This document shows positions 36,948 to 44,662 of a DNA stretch of 64,000 nt, one piece after another (positions within the stretch are counted from its first letter, which is position 1; each line of letters begins with the position of its first letter). The notes under the pieces are model-generated. The model searched no databases. It saw only the letters and a list, made by a program, of their open reading frames with translations, and was not told the origin of the DNA. The DNA lies in the NCBI GenBank assembly GCA_947501615.1, contig CANMWK010000001.1, forward strand, positions 310,001 to 374,000. Direction: 5' to 3'. The stretch is from an uncultured Tenacibaculum sp. (GTDB lineage Bacteria; Bacteroidota; Bacteroidia; Flavobacteriales; Flavobacteriaceae). Made by a program: the position numbers and the translations under genes.

Positions 36948-38039
36948 ATGAAAGCTGGAATTGTAGGATTACCTAATGTTGGTAAATCAACTTTATTTAA
37001 CTGTTTATCAAATGCTAAAGCACAGAGTGCAAACTTTCCATTTTGTACTATAGAACCTAATTTAGGGGTGGTAAATGTACCTGATCATAGATTAGAAAAA
37101 TTAGAGGAATTAGTAAATCCAGAAAAAGTAATTCCTGCTACAGTTGAAATTGTTGATATTGCTGGTTTAGTTAGAGGAGCGAGTAAAGGAGAAGGATTAG
37201 GAAATCAATTTTTAGCAAATATTAGAGAAACGGATGCCATTTTACATGTGTTACGATGTTTTGATAATGATAATATTATACATGTAGATGGTTCAGTAGA
37301 TCCAATTAGAGATAAAGAAACTATCGATATTGAATTACAATTAAAAGATTTAGAAGCAGTTGAGAAGAGACTAGAGAAAGTTAAAAGAGCTGCAAAGACT
37401 GGTAATAAGGAAGCACAAGCTGAGTTAGCCTTGTTAGAAAAGATTCAAGAAGTTTTATTGGCAGGAAAGTCTGTTAGAACAATTGAATTTACTGAGAAAG
37501 AAGAAGAGCTTGTAAAAACTATGCAGTTTATTACAGCAAAACCAGTTTTGTATGTATGTAATGTAGATGAGTCTTCAGCTAAAGACGGAAATGCTTATGT
37601 AGATAAGGTTAGAGAGGAAGTGAAAGATGAAGAAGCAGAAATTATTGTTTTGGCAGTAGCAACTGAAGCTGATATTGCTGAATTAGAAGATTATGAAGAG
37701 CGTCAAATGTTTTTAACAGATATAGGTTTAGAAGAACCAGGCGTATCTCGTTTAATTCGTTCTGCATACAAATTATTAGACTTACAAACATATTTTACAG
37801 CAGGTGAGAAAGAGGTAAGAGCTTGGACAATTCCAGTAGGAGCAACAGCACCACAAGCAGCTGGAGTTATTCATACCGATTTTGAAAAAGGGTTTATCCG
37901 TGCAGAAACAATTAGCTACAACGATTATGAAACATATGGAAGTGAAGCTAAAGTTAAAGAAGCTGGTAAAGTTAGAGTAGAGGGGAAGGAATATGTTGTT
38001 GCCGACGGTGATGTGATGCACTTTAGATTTAATGTGTAG
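36948..38039 (+). CDS. ychF: YchF/OLA1-type redox-regulated ATPase
   Basis: The 363-residue protein starts [17 protein letters not shown], with a P-loop of the Obg-related family whose G4 motif is altered so that ATP is preferred. [14 protein letters not shown] and the C-terminal TGS-like domain ([36 protein letters not shown]) are standard. YchF binds ribosomes and takes part in stress responses. I chose the ATG at 36948 because it gives the family's usual N-terminus and length; an upstream in-frame start adds 11 residues overlapping the promoter. Confidence 0.96.
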   Translation: MKAGIVGLPNVGKSTLFNCLSNAKAQSANFPFCTIEPNLGVVNVPDHRLEKLEELVNPEKVIPATVEIVDIAGLVRGASKGEGLGNQFLANIRETDAILHVLRCFDNDNIIHVDGSVDPIRDKETIDIELQLKDLEAVEKRLEKVKRAAKTGNKEAQAELALLEKIQEVLLAGKSVRTIEFTEKEEELVKTMQFITAKPVLYVCNVDESSAKDGNAYVDKVREEVKDEEAEIIVLAVATEADIAELEDYEERQMFLTDIGLEEPGVSRLIRSAYKLLDLQTYFTAGEKEVRAWTIPVGATAPQAAGVIHTDFEKGFIRAETISYNDYETYGSEAKVKEAGKVRVEGKEYVVADGDVMHFRFNV

Positions 38040-38048
38040 TACAATACA

Positions 38049-38152
38049 AATGAACTACATCGATGCAAGCATACGAGGTATCTAATTGAAAATTTTATAA
38101 CTTTCGTTACAAGTATCGAGGAATTAAATCCTTGGCTATCACCCTGTGATTG
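38049..38152 (+). repeat. Dispersed ~100-bp repeat, copy A
   Basis: This non-coding segment after the ychF stop matches the reverse complement of 46433-46537 over about 100 bp with roughly four fifths of positions identical, including an unbroken CGATGCAAGCATACGAG and CTAATTGAAAATTTTATAA. It sits between the stop codon and the terminator of ychF. Confidence 0.85.
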
Positions 38153-38162
38153 AAAATATTTT

Positions 38163-38196
38163 AAAAGCCATATCGTTTAGATATGGTTTTTTGTTT
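38163..38196 (+). terminator. Intrinsic terminator of ychF
   Basis: CCATATC and GATATGG form a 7-bp stem around a 5-nt loop, followed by TTTTTTGTTTTTT. A start codon within this T-rich tail would be needed for the longest form of the next gene, which argues against that form. Confidence 0.85.
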
Positions 38197-38239
38197 TTTA
38201 AAAAAGAAAATAAATATTCATACATTAGAAAAAAAAACA

Positions 38240-38983
38240 ATGAATAATAATCTAGCAGTACTTATAGATGGCGATAATATATCTTCAAGCTATGTAGCAG
38301 AAATGATGGAAGAAATAGCTAAATATGGTAATCCAACAATCAAAAGAATTTATGGAGATTGGACAAAACCAGGATTAACAAAATGGAAAAACTTACTGTT
38401 AGAAAATGCTATAATACCAATTCAGCAATATGGCTATACTAGAGGCAAAAATGCTACAGATTCTGCAATGATTATTGACGCTATGGATATTTTATATAGC
38501 AATAAAGTAGATGGCTTTTGTTTGGTTTCTAGTGATAGTGATTTTACAAGATTGGCTACTAGATTGAGAGAAGCAGGTATGACAGTTATTGGTATAGGAG
38601 AAAAGAAAACTCCAAATCCTTTTATTGTTGCTTGTGATCGATTTATTTATATTGAAATACTGAAACAACGCACTGAAGAAAAGGTAGAATCAAAGGAAAC
38701 CACGGTTGATAAAATCACTAAAAAAGAGATTAATTTGATTTCCTCAACGATCAATGATTTGTCAGATGATGATGGTTGGGCATTTTTAGGTGATGTGGGT
38801 AGCTTAATTCAGAAAAAGAGACCTAATTTTGATTCTAGAAATTATGGGTTTGAAAAGTTAACTCCTTTAATTAAATCTATAGGTAAATTTGATATTGAGC
38901 GGAGAGAAAATCAGAAAAATAAACACCAATTAATATTTGTTCGAATAAAAACAAAGACCGCAACCAAAACTAGGAGAAATTAA
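38240..38983 (+). CDS. NYN-domain (PIN-like) RNase with OST-HTH/LOTUS domain
   Basis: The 247-residue protein begins NNNLAVLIDGDNISSSYV, the start of an NYN domain whose aspartates (LIDGDN, DSAMIIDAMDILY, LVSSDSDFTRLATRLRE) form a metal-binding nuclease site. Residues ~165-240 form an OST-HTH/LOTUS-type winged helix (DGWAFLGDVGSLIQKKRPNFDSRNYGFEKLTPLIKSI), which binds RNA. The family is thought to process RNA. I prefer the ATG at 38240 because the earlier in-frame ATG at 38183 lies in the ychF terminator tail. Confidence 0.9.
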   Translation: MNNNLAVLIDGDNISSSYVAEMMEEIAKYGNPTIKRIYGDWTKPGLTKWKNLLLENAIIPIQQYGYTRGKNATDSAMIIDAMDILYSNKVDGFCLVSSDSDFTRLATRLREAGMTVIGIGEKKTPNPFIVACDRFIYIEILKQRTEEKVESKETTVDKITKKEINLISSTINDLSDDDGWAFLGDVGSLIQKKRPNFDSRNYGFEKLTPLIKSIGKFDIERRENQKNKHQLIFVRIKTKTATKTRRN

Positions 38984-39303
38984 TCTTTATAAGACTTTAA
39001 AAATGAAATAATCCTTTGTTTATCTATAACAAAAACCTACCTTTGGTGCATATATTTAAATTGTAGATTAAATTACAAACGGGTTATTGAGTTTAACTTT
39101 CTTACCTTTAAGACAATCAGACAACTTATCCTTCTTGCGCTTTAATTTTTTTCTAATTATATGAAAATCGACTACTTATACCTAAAATTAGGTGAACTGA
39201 TAGTTGAATATAAAAGACTGGTATATATCTAGAACTTTTATTGTGATAATTCAAACTCAATGAGTTTTATCAGTAGTTGTAAATAATTATTTATCAAAAA
39301 AGC
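38984..39303. other. Long leader region before the sigma-70 gene
   Basis: The 320-nt gap contains a strong promoter (39016-39045), so about 250 nt of untranslated leader precede the sigma gene. Within it are a possible 23-codon ORF at 39161-39232 and a hairpin at 39244-39272 (TGATAA...AAACTC, loop AAT, GAGTTT...TTATCA) about 30 nt before the start codon. Confidence 0.6.
39016..39045 (+). promoter_or_regulatory. Consensus promoter of the sigma-70 gene
   Basis: TTG at 39016-39018, a 19-nt spacer and TACCTTTG at 39038-39045: an excellent match to the Bacteroidota TTG-N19-TAnnTTTG consensus. Confidence 0.8.
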
Positions 39304-40167
39304 ATGAGACAACTTAAAATCATTAAGCAAGTAACCAATAGAGAGTCAAAGTCTTTAGATAAATATTTACAAGATATAGGAAAAATAGGTTTGATAACCG
39401 CTGATGAGGAAGTAGAGTTAACGAAAAGAATACGTGAGGGAGACCAAAAAGCATTAGAAACTTTAGTAGGTGCAAATTTGCGTTTTGTTGTTTCCGTGGC
39501 AAAACAATATCAAAACCATGGACTAAAGTTGACAGATTTAATAAATGAAGGAAATATAGGATTAGTAAAAGCAGCCCAACGTTTTGATGAAACTAGAGGC
39601 TTTAAGTTTATTTCTTATGCAGTATGGTGGATTCGACAGTCTATATTACAAGCTTTAGCAGAGCAATCTCGTATTGTTAGATTACCATTGAACAAAATAG
39701 GAGATATTAATAAAATCAACAAGGCTATTGTTCGTTTAGAGCAGGATAACGAAAGAATTCCTTCGGTTAATGAAATAGCGAAGTTTTTAGATATGTCTGT
39801 TAGCAATGTTAAAGAATCGATGAAGAATTCTAGTAGACATTTGTCAATGGATGCCCCATTAATTGATGGAGAAAGTTCTAATTTATATGATGTTTATAAT
39901 TCAGGGGAATTATCTAATGCAGAAAAAGAATTGAATACTCAATCTTTAAGAATAGAAATAGAAAGGGTATTGAATACCTTGTCTCCAAGAGAATCTGATA
40001 TTATCAAATTTTTCTATGGCTTAGGTGAAGAGAATTCAATGACTCTAGAAGAAATTGGTGAAATTTTTGATCTAACTAGAGAAAGAGTTCGACAAATTAA
40101 AGAAAAAGCGTTAAGACGACTAAGACATGTATCTAAGTCTAAGTCTTTAATAGCTTATTTAGGATAA
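39304..40167 (+). CDS. Primary-type RNA polymerase sigma-70 factor (RpoD/SigA family)
   Basis: The 287-residue protein has the compact Bacteroidota RpoD layout without region 1.1: region 1.2 ([23 protein letters not shown]), region 2 ([47 protein letters not shown]), region 3 and region 4 ([34 protein letters not shown]). Compared with what I remember of flavobacterial RpoD, it differs in many places, for example LKLTDL where LTLPDL and [11 protein letters not shown] where VIRLYFGLGE are usual. It may therefore be a second, divergent copy. An S21 gene follows 25 nt downstream. Confidence 0.9.
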   Translation: MRQLKIIKQVTNRESKSLDKYLQDIGKIGLITADEEVELTKRIREGDQKALETLVGANLRFVVSVAKQYQNHGLKLTDLINEGNIGLVKAAQRFDETRGFKFISYAVWWIRQSILQALAEQSRIVRLPLNKIGDINKINKAIVRLEQDNERIPSVNEIAKFLDMSVSNVKESMKNSSRHLSMDAPLIDGESSNLYDVYNSGELSNAEKELNTQSLRIEIERVLNTLSPRESDIIKFFYGLGEENSMTLEEIGEIFDLTRERVRQIKEKALRRLRHVSKSKSLIAYLG

Positions 40168-40192
40168 AAATAATAATTAATAAATAACAAAT

Positions 40193-40384
40193 ATGTTAAT
40201 AATAAAAGTGAAGGACGGAGAGAATATTGATAGAGCCTTAAAGCGTTACAGAAAAAAATTTAAGGATACAAAGCTTTTACGTGAACTAAGAGGAAGAAGA
40301 GAATATGTAAAAGAATCTGTTCGAAGAAGAGAAGAAGTGAAAAAAGCAGAGTATAAACAACAAGTTTTATTAAAAGATAATTAA
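40193..40384 (+). CDS. rpsU: Ribosomal protein bS21 (possibly a divergent paralogue)
   Basis: The 63-residue basic protein begins LIIKVKDGENIDRALKRYRKKF, the bS21 signature, and has a basic helical C-terminal half. In flavobacterial ribosomes bS21 helps hide the anti-Shine-Dalgarno end of 16S rRNA; Tyr54, reported to contact it, is present here. The middle (KDTKLLRELRGRREYVKESV) departs from the form I recall (EKTGTVRQLR..FTKPSV). No Shine-Dalgarno sequence precedes the start, whereas the canonical flavobacterial rpsU is known to carry one. The gene follows the sigma gene by 25 nt. Confidence 0.88.
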   Translation: MLIIKVKDGENIDRALKRYRKKFKDTKLLRELRGRREYVKESVRRREEVKKAEYKQQVLLKDN

Positions 40385-40415
40385 AATAAATTAGTTTCCT
40401 TTAAAAATAAAAGAC

Positions 40416-40423
40416 TATATTTG
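40416..40423 (+). promoter_or_regulatory. TATATTTG -7 element, likely start of a long cold-shock leader
   Basis: TATATTTG matches TAnnTTTG and would start transcription near 40430, giving a leader of about 195 nt before the cold-shock gene. The -33 region is weak. Confidence 0.5.
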
Positions 40424-40626
40424 CAGCGTTCAAAATAGAGCGCCTTTTCAAATTAAGGTAGTATTTAATAAGTTTTTTTGAGTTTTTTCTCTTTCCTTCT
40501 TTATTCCAATTACTTTTATTTTTTAAGTGTTTTTTAAAACAAAAATGATATATACTATACAGTATTTGTAGTTAACATTTGGACTCTATTTTGTTGTAAA
40601 ATAATATTAAAATTAAATTAAGTAAA

Positions 40627-40818
40627 ATGCAAGAAGGTACAGTAAAGTTTTTTAACACCACAAAAGGATTTGGATTTATCACATCAGAATCAGGACAAGA
40701 TATTTTTGTTCACAATTCTGGATTAATTGATGATATTAGAGAAGGTGATAAAGTACAATTTGAAACTGAACGAGGAAAAAAAGGAATGAATGCAGTAAAT
40801 GTTGAAGTTCTAAATTAA
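40627..40818 (+). CDS. Cold-shock domain protein (CspA family)
   Basis: The 63-residue protein is a single cold-shock domain with RNP1 KGFGFIT and RNP2 DIFVHNS. It binds single-stranded RNA and DNA and keeps transcripts unfolded. The long untranslated leader (about 195 nt from the nearest promoter-like site) is what cold-shock mRNAs use for temperature control. Two terminators follow. It lies downstream of the sigma and S21 genes on the same strand but appears to have its own promoter. Confidence 0.95.
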   Translation: MQEGTVKFFNTTKGFGFITSESGQDIFVHNSGLIDDIREGDKVQFETERGKKGMNAVNVEVLN

Positions 40819-40831
40819 AATGTATTACAAT

Positions 40832-40862
40832 ATCTTCAAAGACGTTTGAAGATTCTTTTTCA
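40832..40862 (+). terminator. First terminator of the cold-shock gene
   Basis: A perfect 9-bp stem (ATCTTCAAA against TTTGAAGAT), a 4-nt loop GACG and a short T run. Confidence 0.8.
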
Positions 40863-40872
40863 TAGCAATTTT

Positions 40873-40899
40873 CCCACTCAATCTTTGAGTGGGTTTTTT
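40873..40899 (+). terminator. Second, tandem terminator of the cold-shock gene
   Basis: A perfect 9-bp stem (CCCACTCAA against TTGAGTGGG), a 3-nt loop and six T. It also separates the cold-shock unit from the convergent peptide gene. Confidence 0.9.
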
Positions 40900-40920
40900 G
40901 TGGTATATTTCTACAAAGAT

Positions 40921-41133
40921 TTAGCCAATACCACCTAAACAAGTCCTGACATCATAAACACATACTTTTGATCCATTAATTAGGTTGGTAATACATGCGG
41001 ATATACAATTTTCTTCAGCTCCTGATAGTATGCAATCAATATCACTATTACATGTAGTAATCATCCCGCCATTAATATTCAATTGCTCTTTTTTGTTTAA
41101 AGTTTTTCCTAGGTTTAAGATTGTTTTTTTCAT
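40921..41133 (-). CDS. GG-leader precursor of a six-cysteine secreted peptide
   Basis: The 70-residue protein begins KKTILNLGKTLNKKEQLNI and ends its leader at Asn21-Gly22-Gly23, the double-glycine leader typical of Bacteroidota bacteriocin-like or natural-product precursors. The predicted 47-residue core is acidic to neutral and has cysteines at 28, 34, 43, 47, 58 and 65, enough for three disulfides, and ends GGIG. Such leaders are cleaved and exported by C39-peptidase ABC transporters; none is in the window. It lies 69 nt downstream of the NHL lipoprotein gene on the same strand and may share its transcript. Activity is unknown. Confidence 0.8.
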   Translation of the reverse strand: MKKTILNLGKTLNKKEQLNINGGMITTCNSDIDCILSGAEENCISACITNLINGSKVCVYDVRTCLGGIG

Positions 41134-41202
41134 TTTTAATTGATTTAGATAATTTATTTCTTAATTATTTTAAGATTTTTAAGAGAGAAGTTTATTTATA
41201 TA

Positions 41203-42156
41203 TTAATTTGGTAAATATATTTTCCTTAAAGCACCGCTACCCGAATTGCCAAATTCAGATACATAAAGTATTTTATTTTTCTTATCAGAGGCAATTCCAT
41301 TTGGACCCCTAAAGGAAGCTTCAGTAAAATCACCATCTACAGTTTTACTTTCACCTGTACCAACTAATTCTGTTATTTCACCCGTTTTTAATGAAACTGT
41401 AAAGATTTTGTTTACTACAATACCAGTAGCATAAACAATATCATCAATTACAGTAATGTATCCAATACCAAACCCTTGACTTACGATATTTGGAATATTA
41501 GCTATTAATTTCACTTCTCCATTAGGTTGTATAGATAGAATATCTGCAGTACTAAAGTTTCCAACAATTAAATTGCCAGAACTATCAAAATCAATGCCTA
41601 CACCTCCTGCTAGTCGAGGATCCGAAGCATATAATTTAATAGTACCATTTTGAGAAATTTTATGAATTGTTGGATTAGAAAAGTTAGATACATATATATT
41701 ATTACTTTTATCTAAAGTTAACCCAGAAGGGAATCCATCTATTGTAGCTAAAACAGTCTTTTTTCCATTTTTATTTATTCTAATAACTTTACCGTTTACA
41801 GTATTATTTGCATCATTAACATAAATATTTCCTTTAGAATCAATAGCATTTCCTAATGGTCCCATTAAACCTGTAACGGCTTCGTTAATTTGTCCTTCAG
41901 GAGTAATTTTAAAAATCTTAGTTCCAGTTCCACCGGTATTAACAAAACTACCAAATTCAGAGACATATACATTTCCTTTTTTATCTATTGATACACCATC
42001 GTTACCTGTAAAATCTGAAATAATGGTTTCAACAAAAGGATCTCTTATTTCAATAATATCATCTTTACATGAATAAGACGATACTAAGAAGAGTAGTAGT
42101 ATGGGAAATAAAAGGTAAAAGTAAAGTGAGTGTTTTTGTCGTTTTATATTTTTCAT
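41203..42156 (-). CDS. NHL/SMP-30-like beta-propeller lipoprotein
   Basis: The 317-residue protein has a lipoprotein signal (LFLVSSYSC, Cys30) and about six NHL-type repeats of the form G-x-x-x-D-x-x-G-N-I-Y-V, such as GVSIDKKGNVYVSEFG, GNAIDSKGNIYVNDAN and GLTLDKSNNIYVSNFS. It should fold as a six-bladed propeller on the outer or inner membrane surface. Lactonase activity is known in the related SMP-30 group, but a binding role is equally possible. A 22-bp motif shared with the AraC-type gene lies 53 nt upstream of the start codon. The GG-leader peptide gene follows. Confidence 0.85.
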   Translation of the reverse strand: MKNIKRQKHSLYFYLLFPILLLFLVSSYSCKDDIIEIRDPFVETIISDFTGNDGVSIDKKGNVYVSEFGSFVNTGGTGTKIFKITPEGQINEAVTGLMGPLGNAIDSKGNIYVNDANNTVNGKVIRINKNGKKTVLATIDGFPSGLTLDKSNNIYVSNFSNPTIHKISQNGTIKLYASDPRLAGGVGIDFDSSGNLIVGNFSTADILSIQPNGEVKLIANIPNIVSQGFGIGYITVIDDIVYATGIVVNKIFTVSLKTGEITELVGTGESKTVDGDFTEASFRGPNGIASDKKNKILYVSEFGNSGSGALRKIYLPN

Positions 42157-42208
42157 CTTGTAAAAGTTTAAGTTCTCTTCAAAACTATTTGTAAGACAGA
42201 TATGAATC

Positions 42209-42230
42209 GACCTAAACTATACAGTAATAC
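42209..42230 (-). promoter_or_regulatory. Shared 22-bp motif upstream of the NHL gene (site 1)
   Basis: GACCTAAACTATACAG followed by TAATAC, 53 nt upstream of the NHL start codon. A near-identical site lies upstream of the AraC-type gene at a similar distance. On the coding strand the core reads TAGTTTAG, one mismatch from TAnnTTTG. Confidence 0.6.
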
Positions 42231-42259
42231 ATCTAAATATATGAAGTATGTGACCGTTA

Positions 42260-43375
42260 TTATACAGATGTACTTAATTCTTTTATAAAATTGGAAGGTG
42301 TTTGCTTCATAATTTCTTTGAATACTTTATTAAAAGTTGATTTAGAATTAAACCCTGAATCGAGTGATAAAGCTAATATGGTATGATGTTCATGTTCACC
42401 ATGCTGAATTTTTTCTATGAAACTCTGTACTCTAAATCTATTTACATAGTCATAAAAATTGGAATTATGAATGTCATTTAATAACCAAGACAAATTGTTT
42501 GTTGATGTATTTAATTGTTTAGCTAAATCAGCCAGAGTAAGTTTATGATTTAAGTATACTTTTTCATGAACCATTGCGTTTTTGAGTGCTTCGGTAATTC
42601 TTTCGGATTCAGTTGGAGTCAATCGTTCTTTTTTATAGATTTTCTTCTTGTTTTTTGGGGGTATTCTAAAAATTTCTGGTTGTTTTAAACTATAAAAACC
42701 AACGATGTAAATGAAAATAGGAATACATACCCAAACCATATTATAGTTGATATAAGGACTAAGCTTAAAAGGAATAAAGTAATTGCTAAAACTGATTAAC
42801 CATGCAATCATAAAAGTACTTATTCCTAATAGTAAAAAATATAAGTAACGATGTATATTTTGTGTGTAAGAAAGTTCTTTCTTTTCTGCTTTTCGATACT
42901 TTTTCACAATGTAAAAAGCAAAAATAACATATGTAATATTAGAGATAATAGCAGTTAATTCTGTAAAGAGATAAATAAGATTAAACTTTCCGTTTTTAAT
43001 CATATTTATAAGTTCATTATACTCTATAGAAACCACAATAAGCGCATATATAAAGTGTAAAACAGCAGGTATAAAATGATAATAAGAGAGTTTTTTTTTG
43101 GTTTTAGTAAGTAAATTAACAGTATATAAGTATAATAAGGGACCAAATATGAAAATAATAGTTTCTGCAACTAAAGCTATCTTGTGTAATGTAGGAGAAA
43201 AGTATTTAAATAAAAATATTCTTCCACTTAACATGATTGTGGCAGAAAAAAGTAAAAAAGCTAGTAATGTATTGGCAGATTTATTTTTATCCCTAACTAA
43301 AAGAATCGTAATTCCAAGAAAGAATCCTTGACTGACACCTACAAATAATAGAAGATCTAAAAAAACAAAATTCAT
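42260..43375 (-). CDS. Membrane-integrated AraC-type regulator
   Basis: The 371-residue protein has about seven membrane helices in residues 1-230 (beginning FLDLLLFVGVSQGFFLGITILL) and a C-terminal AraC/XylS DNA-binding domain: KLTLADLAKQLNTSTNNLSWLLNDI, then NFYDYVNRFRVQSFIEKI and LALSLDSGFNSKSTFNKVFKEIMKQTPSNF. This 7TM-AraC architecture is common in Bacteroidota and presumably senses a membrane or extracellular signal. It is upstream of the NHL and GG-peptide genes on the same strand and carries the same 22-bp motif in front, suggesting it controls both itself and them. Confidence 0.93.
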   Translation of the reverse strand: MNFVFLDLLLFVGVSQGFFLGITILLVRDKNKSANTLLAFLLFSATIMLSGRIFLFKYFSPTLHKIALVAETIIFIFGPLLYLYTVNLLTKTKKKLSYYHFIPAVLHFIYALIVVSIEYNELINMIKNGKFNLIYLFTELTAIISNITYVIFAFYIVKKYRKAEKKELSYTQNIHRYLYFLLLGISTFMIAWLISFSNYFIPFKLSPYINYNMVWVCIPIFIYIVGFYSLKQPEIFRIPPKNKKKIYKKERLTPTESERITEALKNAMVHEKVYLNHKLTLADLAKQLNTSTNNLSWLLNDIHNSNFYDYVNRFRVQSFIEKIQHGEHEHHTILALSLDSGFNSKSTFNKVFKEIMKQTPSNFIKELSTSV

Positions 43376-43420
43376 AAGATTATTTTATAAACAAATCTAA
43401 ATTAATTTCATTGTACAGTA

Positions 43421-43442
43421 GACCGAAACTATACAGAACTAC
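43421..43442 (-). promoter_or_regulatory. Shared 22-bp motif upstream of the AraC-type gene (site 2)
   Basis: GACCGAAACTATACAG followed by AACTAC, 46 nt upstream of the start codon; 18-19 of 22 positions match site 1 at 42209. Confidence 0.6.
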
Positions 43443-43524
43443 TAAATAAGTAAAAAATATTTTTTTGAACATGAGGAGTTTTTGTTTTTCAAACAATTAG
43501 TTGTCAGTTTTTTAATTGTTTTTA

Positions 43525-43641
43525 TTATTGGTGTGGAATTGTAATTTTTTCTGTAGACAAAAAAGTTTTGATATTTTGAGACTTACTTTTAAAGATTGTC
43601 AGTATTAAAATAATAAACATCAACGTAATTTTGCTTTTCAT
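43525..43641 (-). CDS. Possible small secreted peptide (38 aa)
   Basis: The ORF encodes KSKITLMFIILILTIFKSKSQ after the initial Met, a good signal peptide with a cleavage-like SKS-Q end, followed by only 17 residues ending TIPHQ. It lies 150 nt upstream of the membrane AraC-type gene on the same strand. It could be a short secreted peptide or the surviving N-terminus of a decayed gene; composition alone cannot decide. Confidence 0.35.
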   Translation of the reverse strand: MKSKITLMFIILILTIFKSKSQNIKTFLSTEKITIPHQ

Positions 43642-43721
43642 CTCAAAACTATTGTTTTTTAGTATTAAGAAATTCAGAGTAATACCAAAATGAAGTTATA
43701 TATGGATATTAAATTAGCTCT

Positions 43722-44618
43722 ATGAAAATTGCAAATAGACAATGGTTAGGTTTTTTGGTAGGAATTTTAGGAATTGTATTATTCTCTTCCAAAGCAGTAA
43801 TGGTAAAATTGCTATATCAGCGTGATGTGCCAATGATCACAGCTTTGTTTTTACGAATGGTATTTTCTTTTCCGTTTTATGTTTTTATTTTAATTTCTAC
43901 TTCAAAAAAGAATACAAACACAAGAGTTTCTACTAAAGAATACCTCTGGATTGTATTTTTTGGATTTACAGGATATTATTTAGCTAGTCTTTTCGATTTT
44001 ATAGGGTTAACATATATTAAAGCTAGTTTAGAACGTGTTATTTTATTTGTGTATCCAACTATAGTATTACTGTTTAATTATCTCTTTTTAAAAGAAAAAA
44101 TAAGTAAACAGCAGCTTATCGCTACTATGGTAACTTATTTAGGTATTGCTATTACTTTCGGAGCAGAATTATCCATATCAGGAGCTAACGTTCTTTTAGG
44201 AGGCTTTTTTGTGTTGTTATCTGCTATAACTTATGCTTCGTATTTAGTAGGAAGTGGTTGGTTACTACCAAAAATAGGAGTAGTTCGTTTTACCTCTATA
44301 GTAATGTTAGTGTCTTGTATTTGTGTGTTTATTCATTATGCAATTACTTCTGAAACTTCTATTTTGGAATATTCATCAGAAGTATACATTTTAGGATTCT
44401 TAATTGCTATACTAGCAACAGTAATTCCTTCGTTTTTAGTTTCTTGGTCTATTAAATTGATATCTTCTTCAAACTTTGCAATTTTAGCGTCGTTAGGGCC
44501 AGTATCTACTATAGTTTTAGCAGTGATTTTTTTAGATGAATATTTATCGTTTTTTCAACTATTGGGAACATTGATTGTAATTGTTGGGGTACTATTAATT
44601 TCTAAGCATAAGCGATAA
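43722..44618 (+). CDS. EamA/DMT family transporter
   Basis: The 298-residue protein has ten predicted membrane helices in two EamA halves. FGFTGYYLASLFDFIGLTYIKASLERVILFVYPTIV-type sequence in the first half and ASLGPVSTIVLAVIFLDEYLSF in the second are typical. It differs clearly from the EamA protein at 8976, so they are not recent duplicates. The substrate is unknown. The gene stands alone, 44 nt before the DUF2461 gene. Confidence 0.92.
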   Translation: MKIANRQWLGFLVGILGIVLFSSKAVMVKLLYQRDVPMITALFLRMVFSFPFYVFILISTSKKNTNTRVSTKEYLWIVFFGFTGYYLASLFDFIGLTYIKASLERVILFVYPTIVLLFNYLFLKEKISKQQLIATMVTYLGIAITFGAELSISGANVLLGGFFVLLSAITYASYLVGSGWLLPKIGVVRFTSIVMLVSCICVFIHYAITSETSILEYSSEVYILGFLIAILATVIPSFLVSWSIKLISSSNFAILASLGPVSTIVLAVIFLDEYLSFFQLLGTLIVIVGVLLISKHKR

Positions 44619-44619
44619 G

Positions 44620-44627
44620 TAGCTTTG
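44620..44627 (+). promoter_or_regulatory. TAGCTTTG -7 element before the DUF2461 gene
   Basis: TAGCTTTG matches TAnnTTTG directly after the EamA stop codon; the DUF2461 start is 35 nt further on. Confidence 0.45.
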
Positions 44628-44662
44628 TAAAATATAGTATCTTTATTGTAAATTAAATCGTA

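Larger units (their letters stand above)
43376..43721. other. Gap between AraC-type regulator and EamA gene
   Basis: The 346-nt gap contains the second copy of the shared 22-bp motif and, on the minus strand, a 38-codon ORF with a signal-peptide-like start. No RNA gene or terminator was recognised; the rest is A+T-rich. Confidence 0.5.

Noticed and set aside
38183..38239. Upstream ATG for the NYN protein
   Set aside because: It lies in the T-rich tail of the ychF terminator; the NYN domain begins right after the ATG at 38240.
39161..39232. 23-codon ORF in the sigma leader as a gene
   Set aside because: Too short, no recognised motif and no supporting start signal; kept only as a possible leader ORF.
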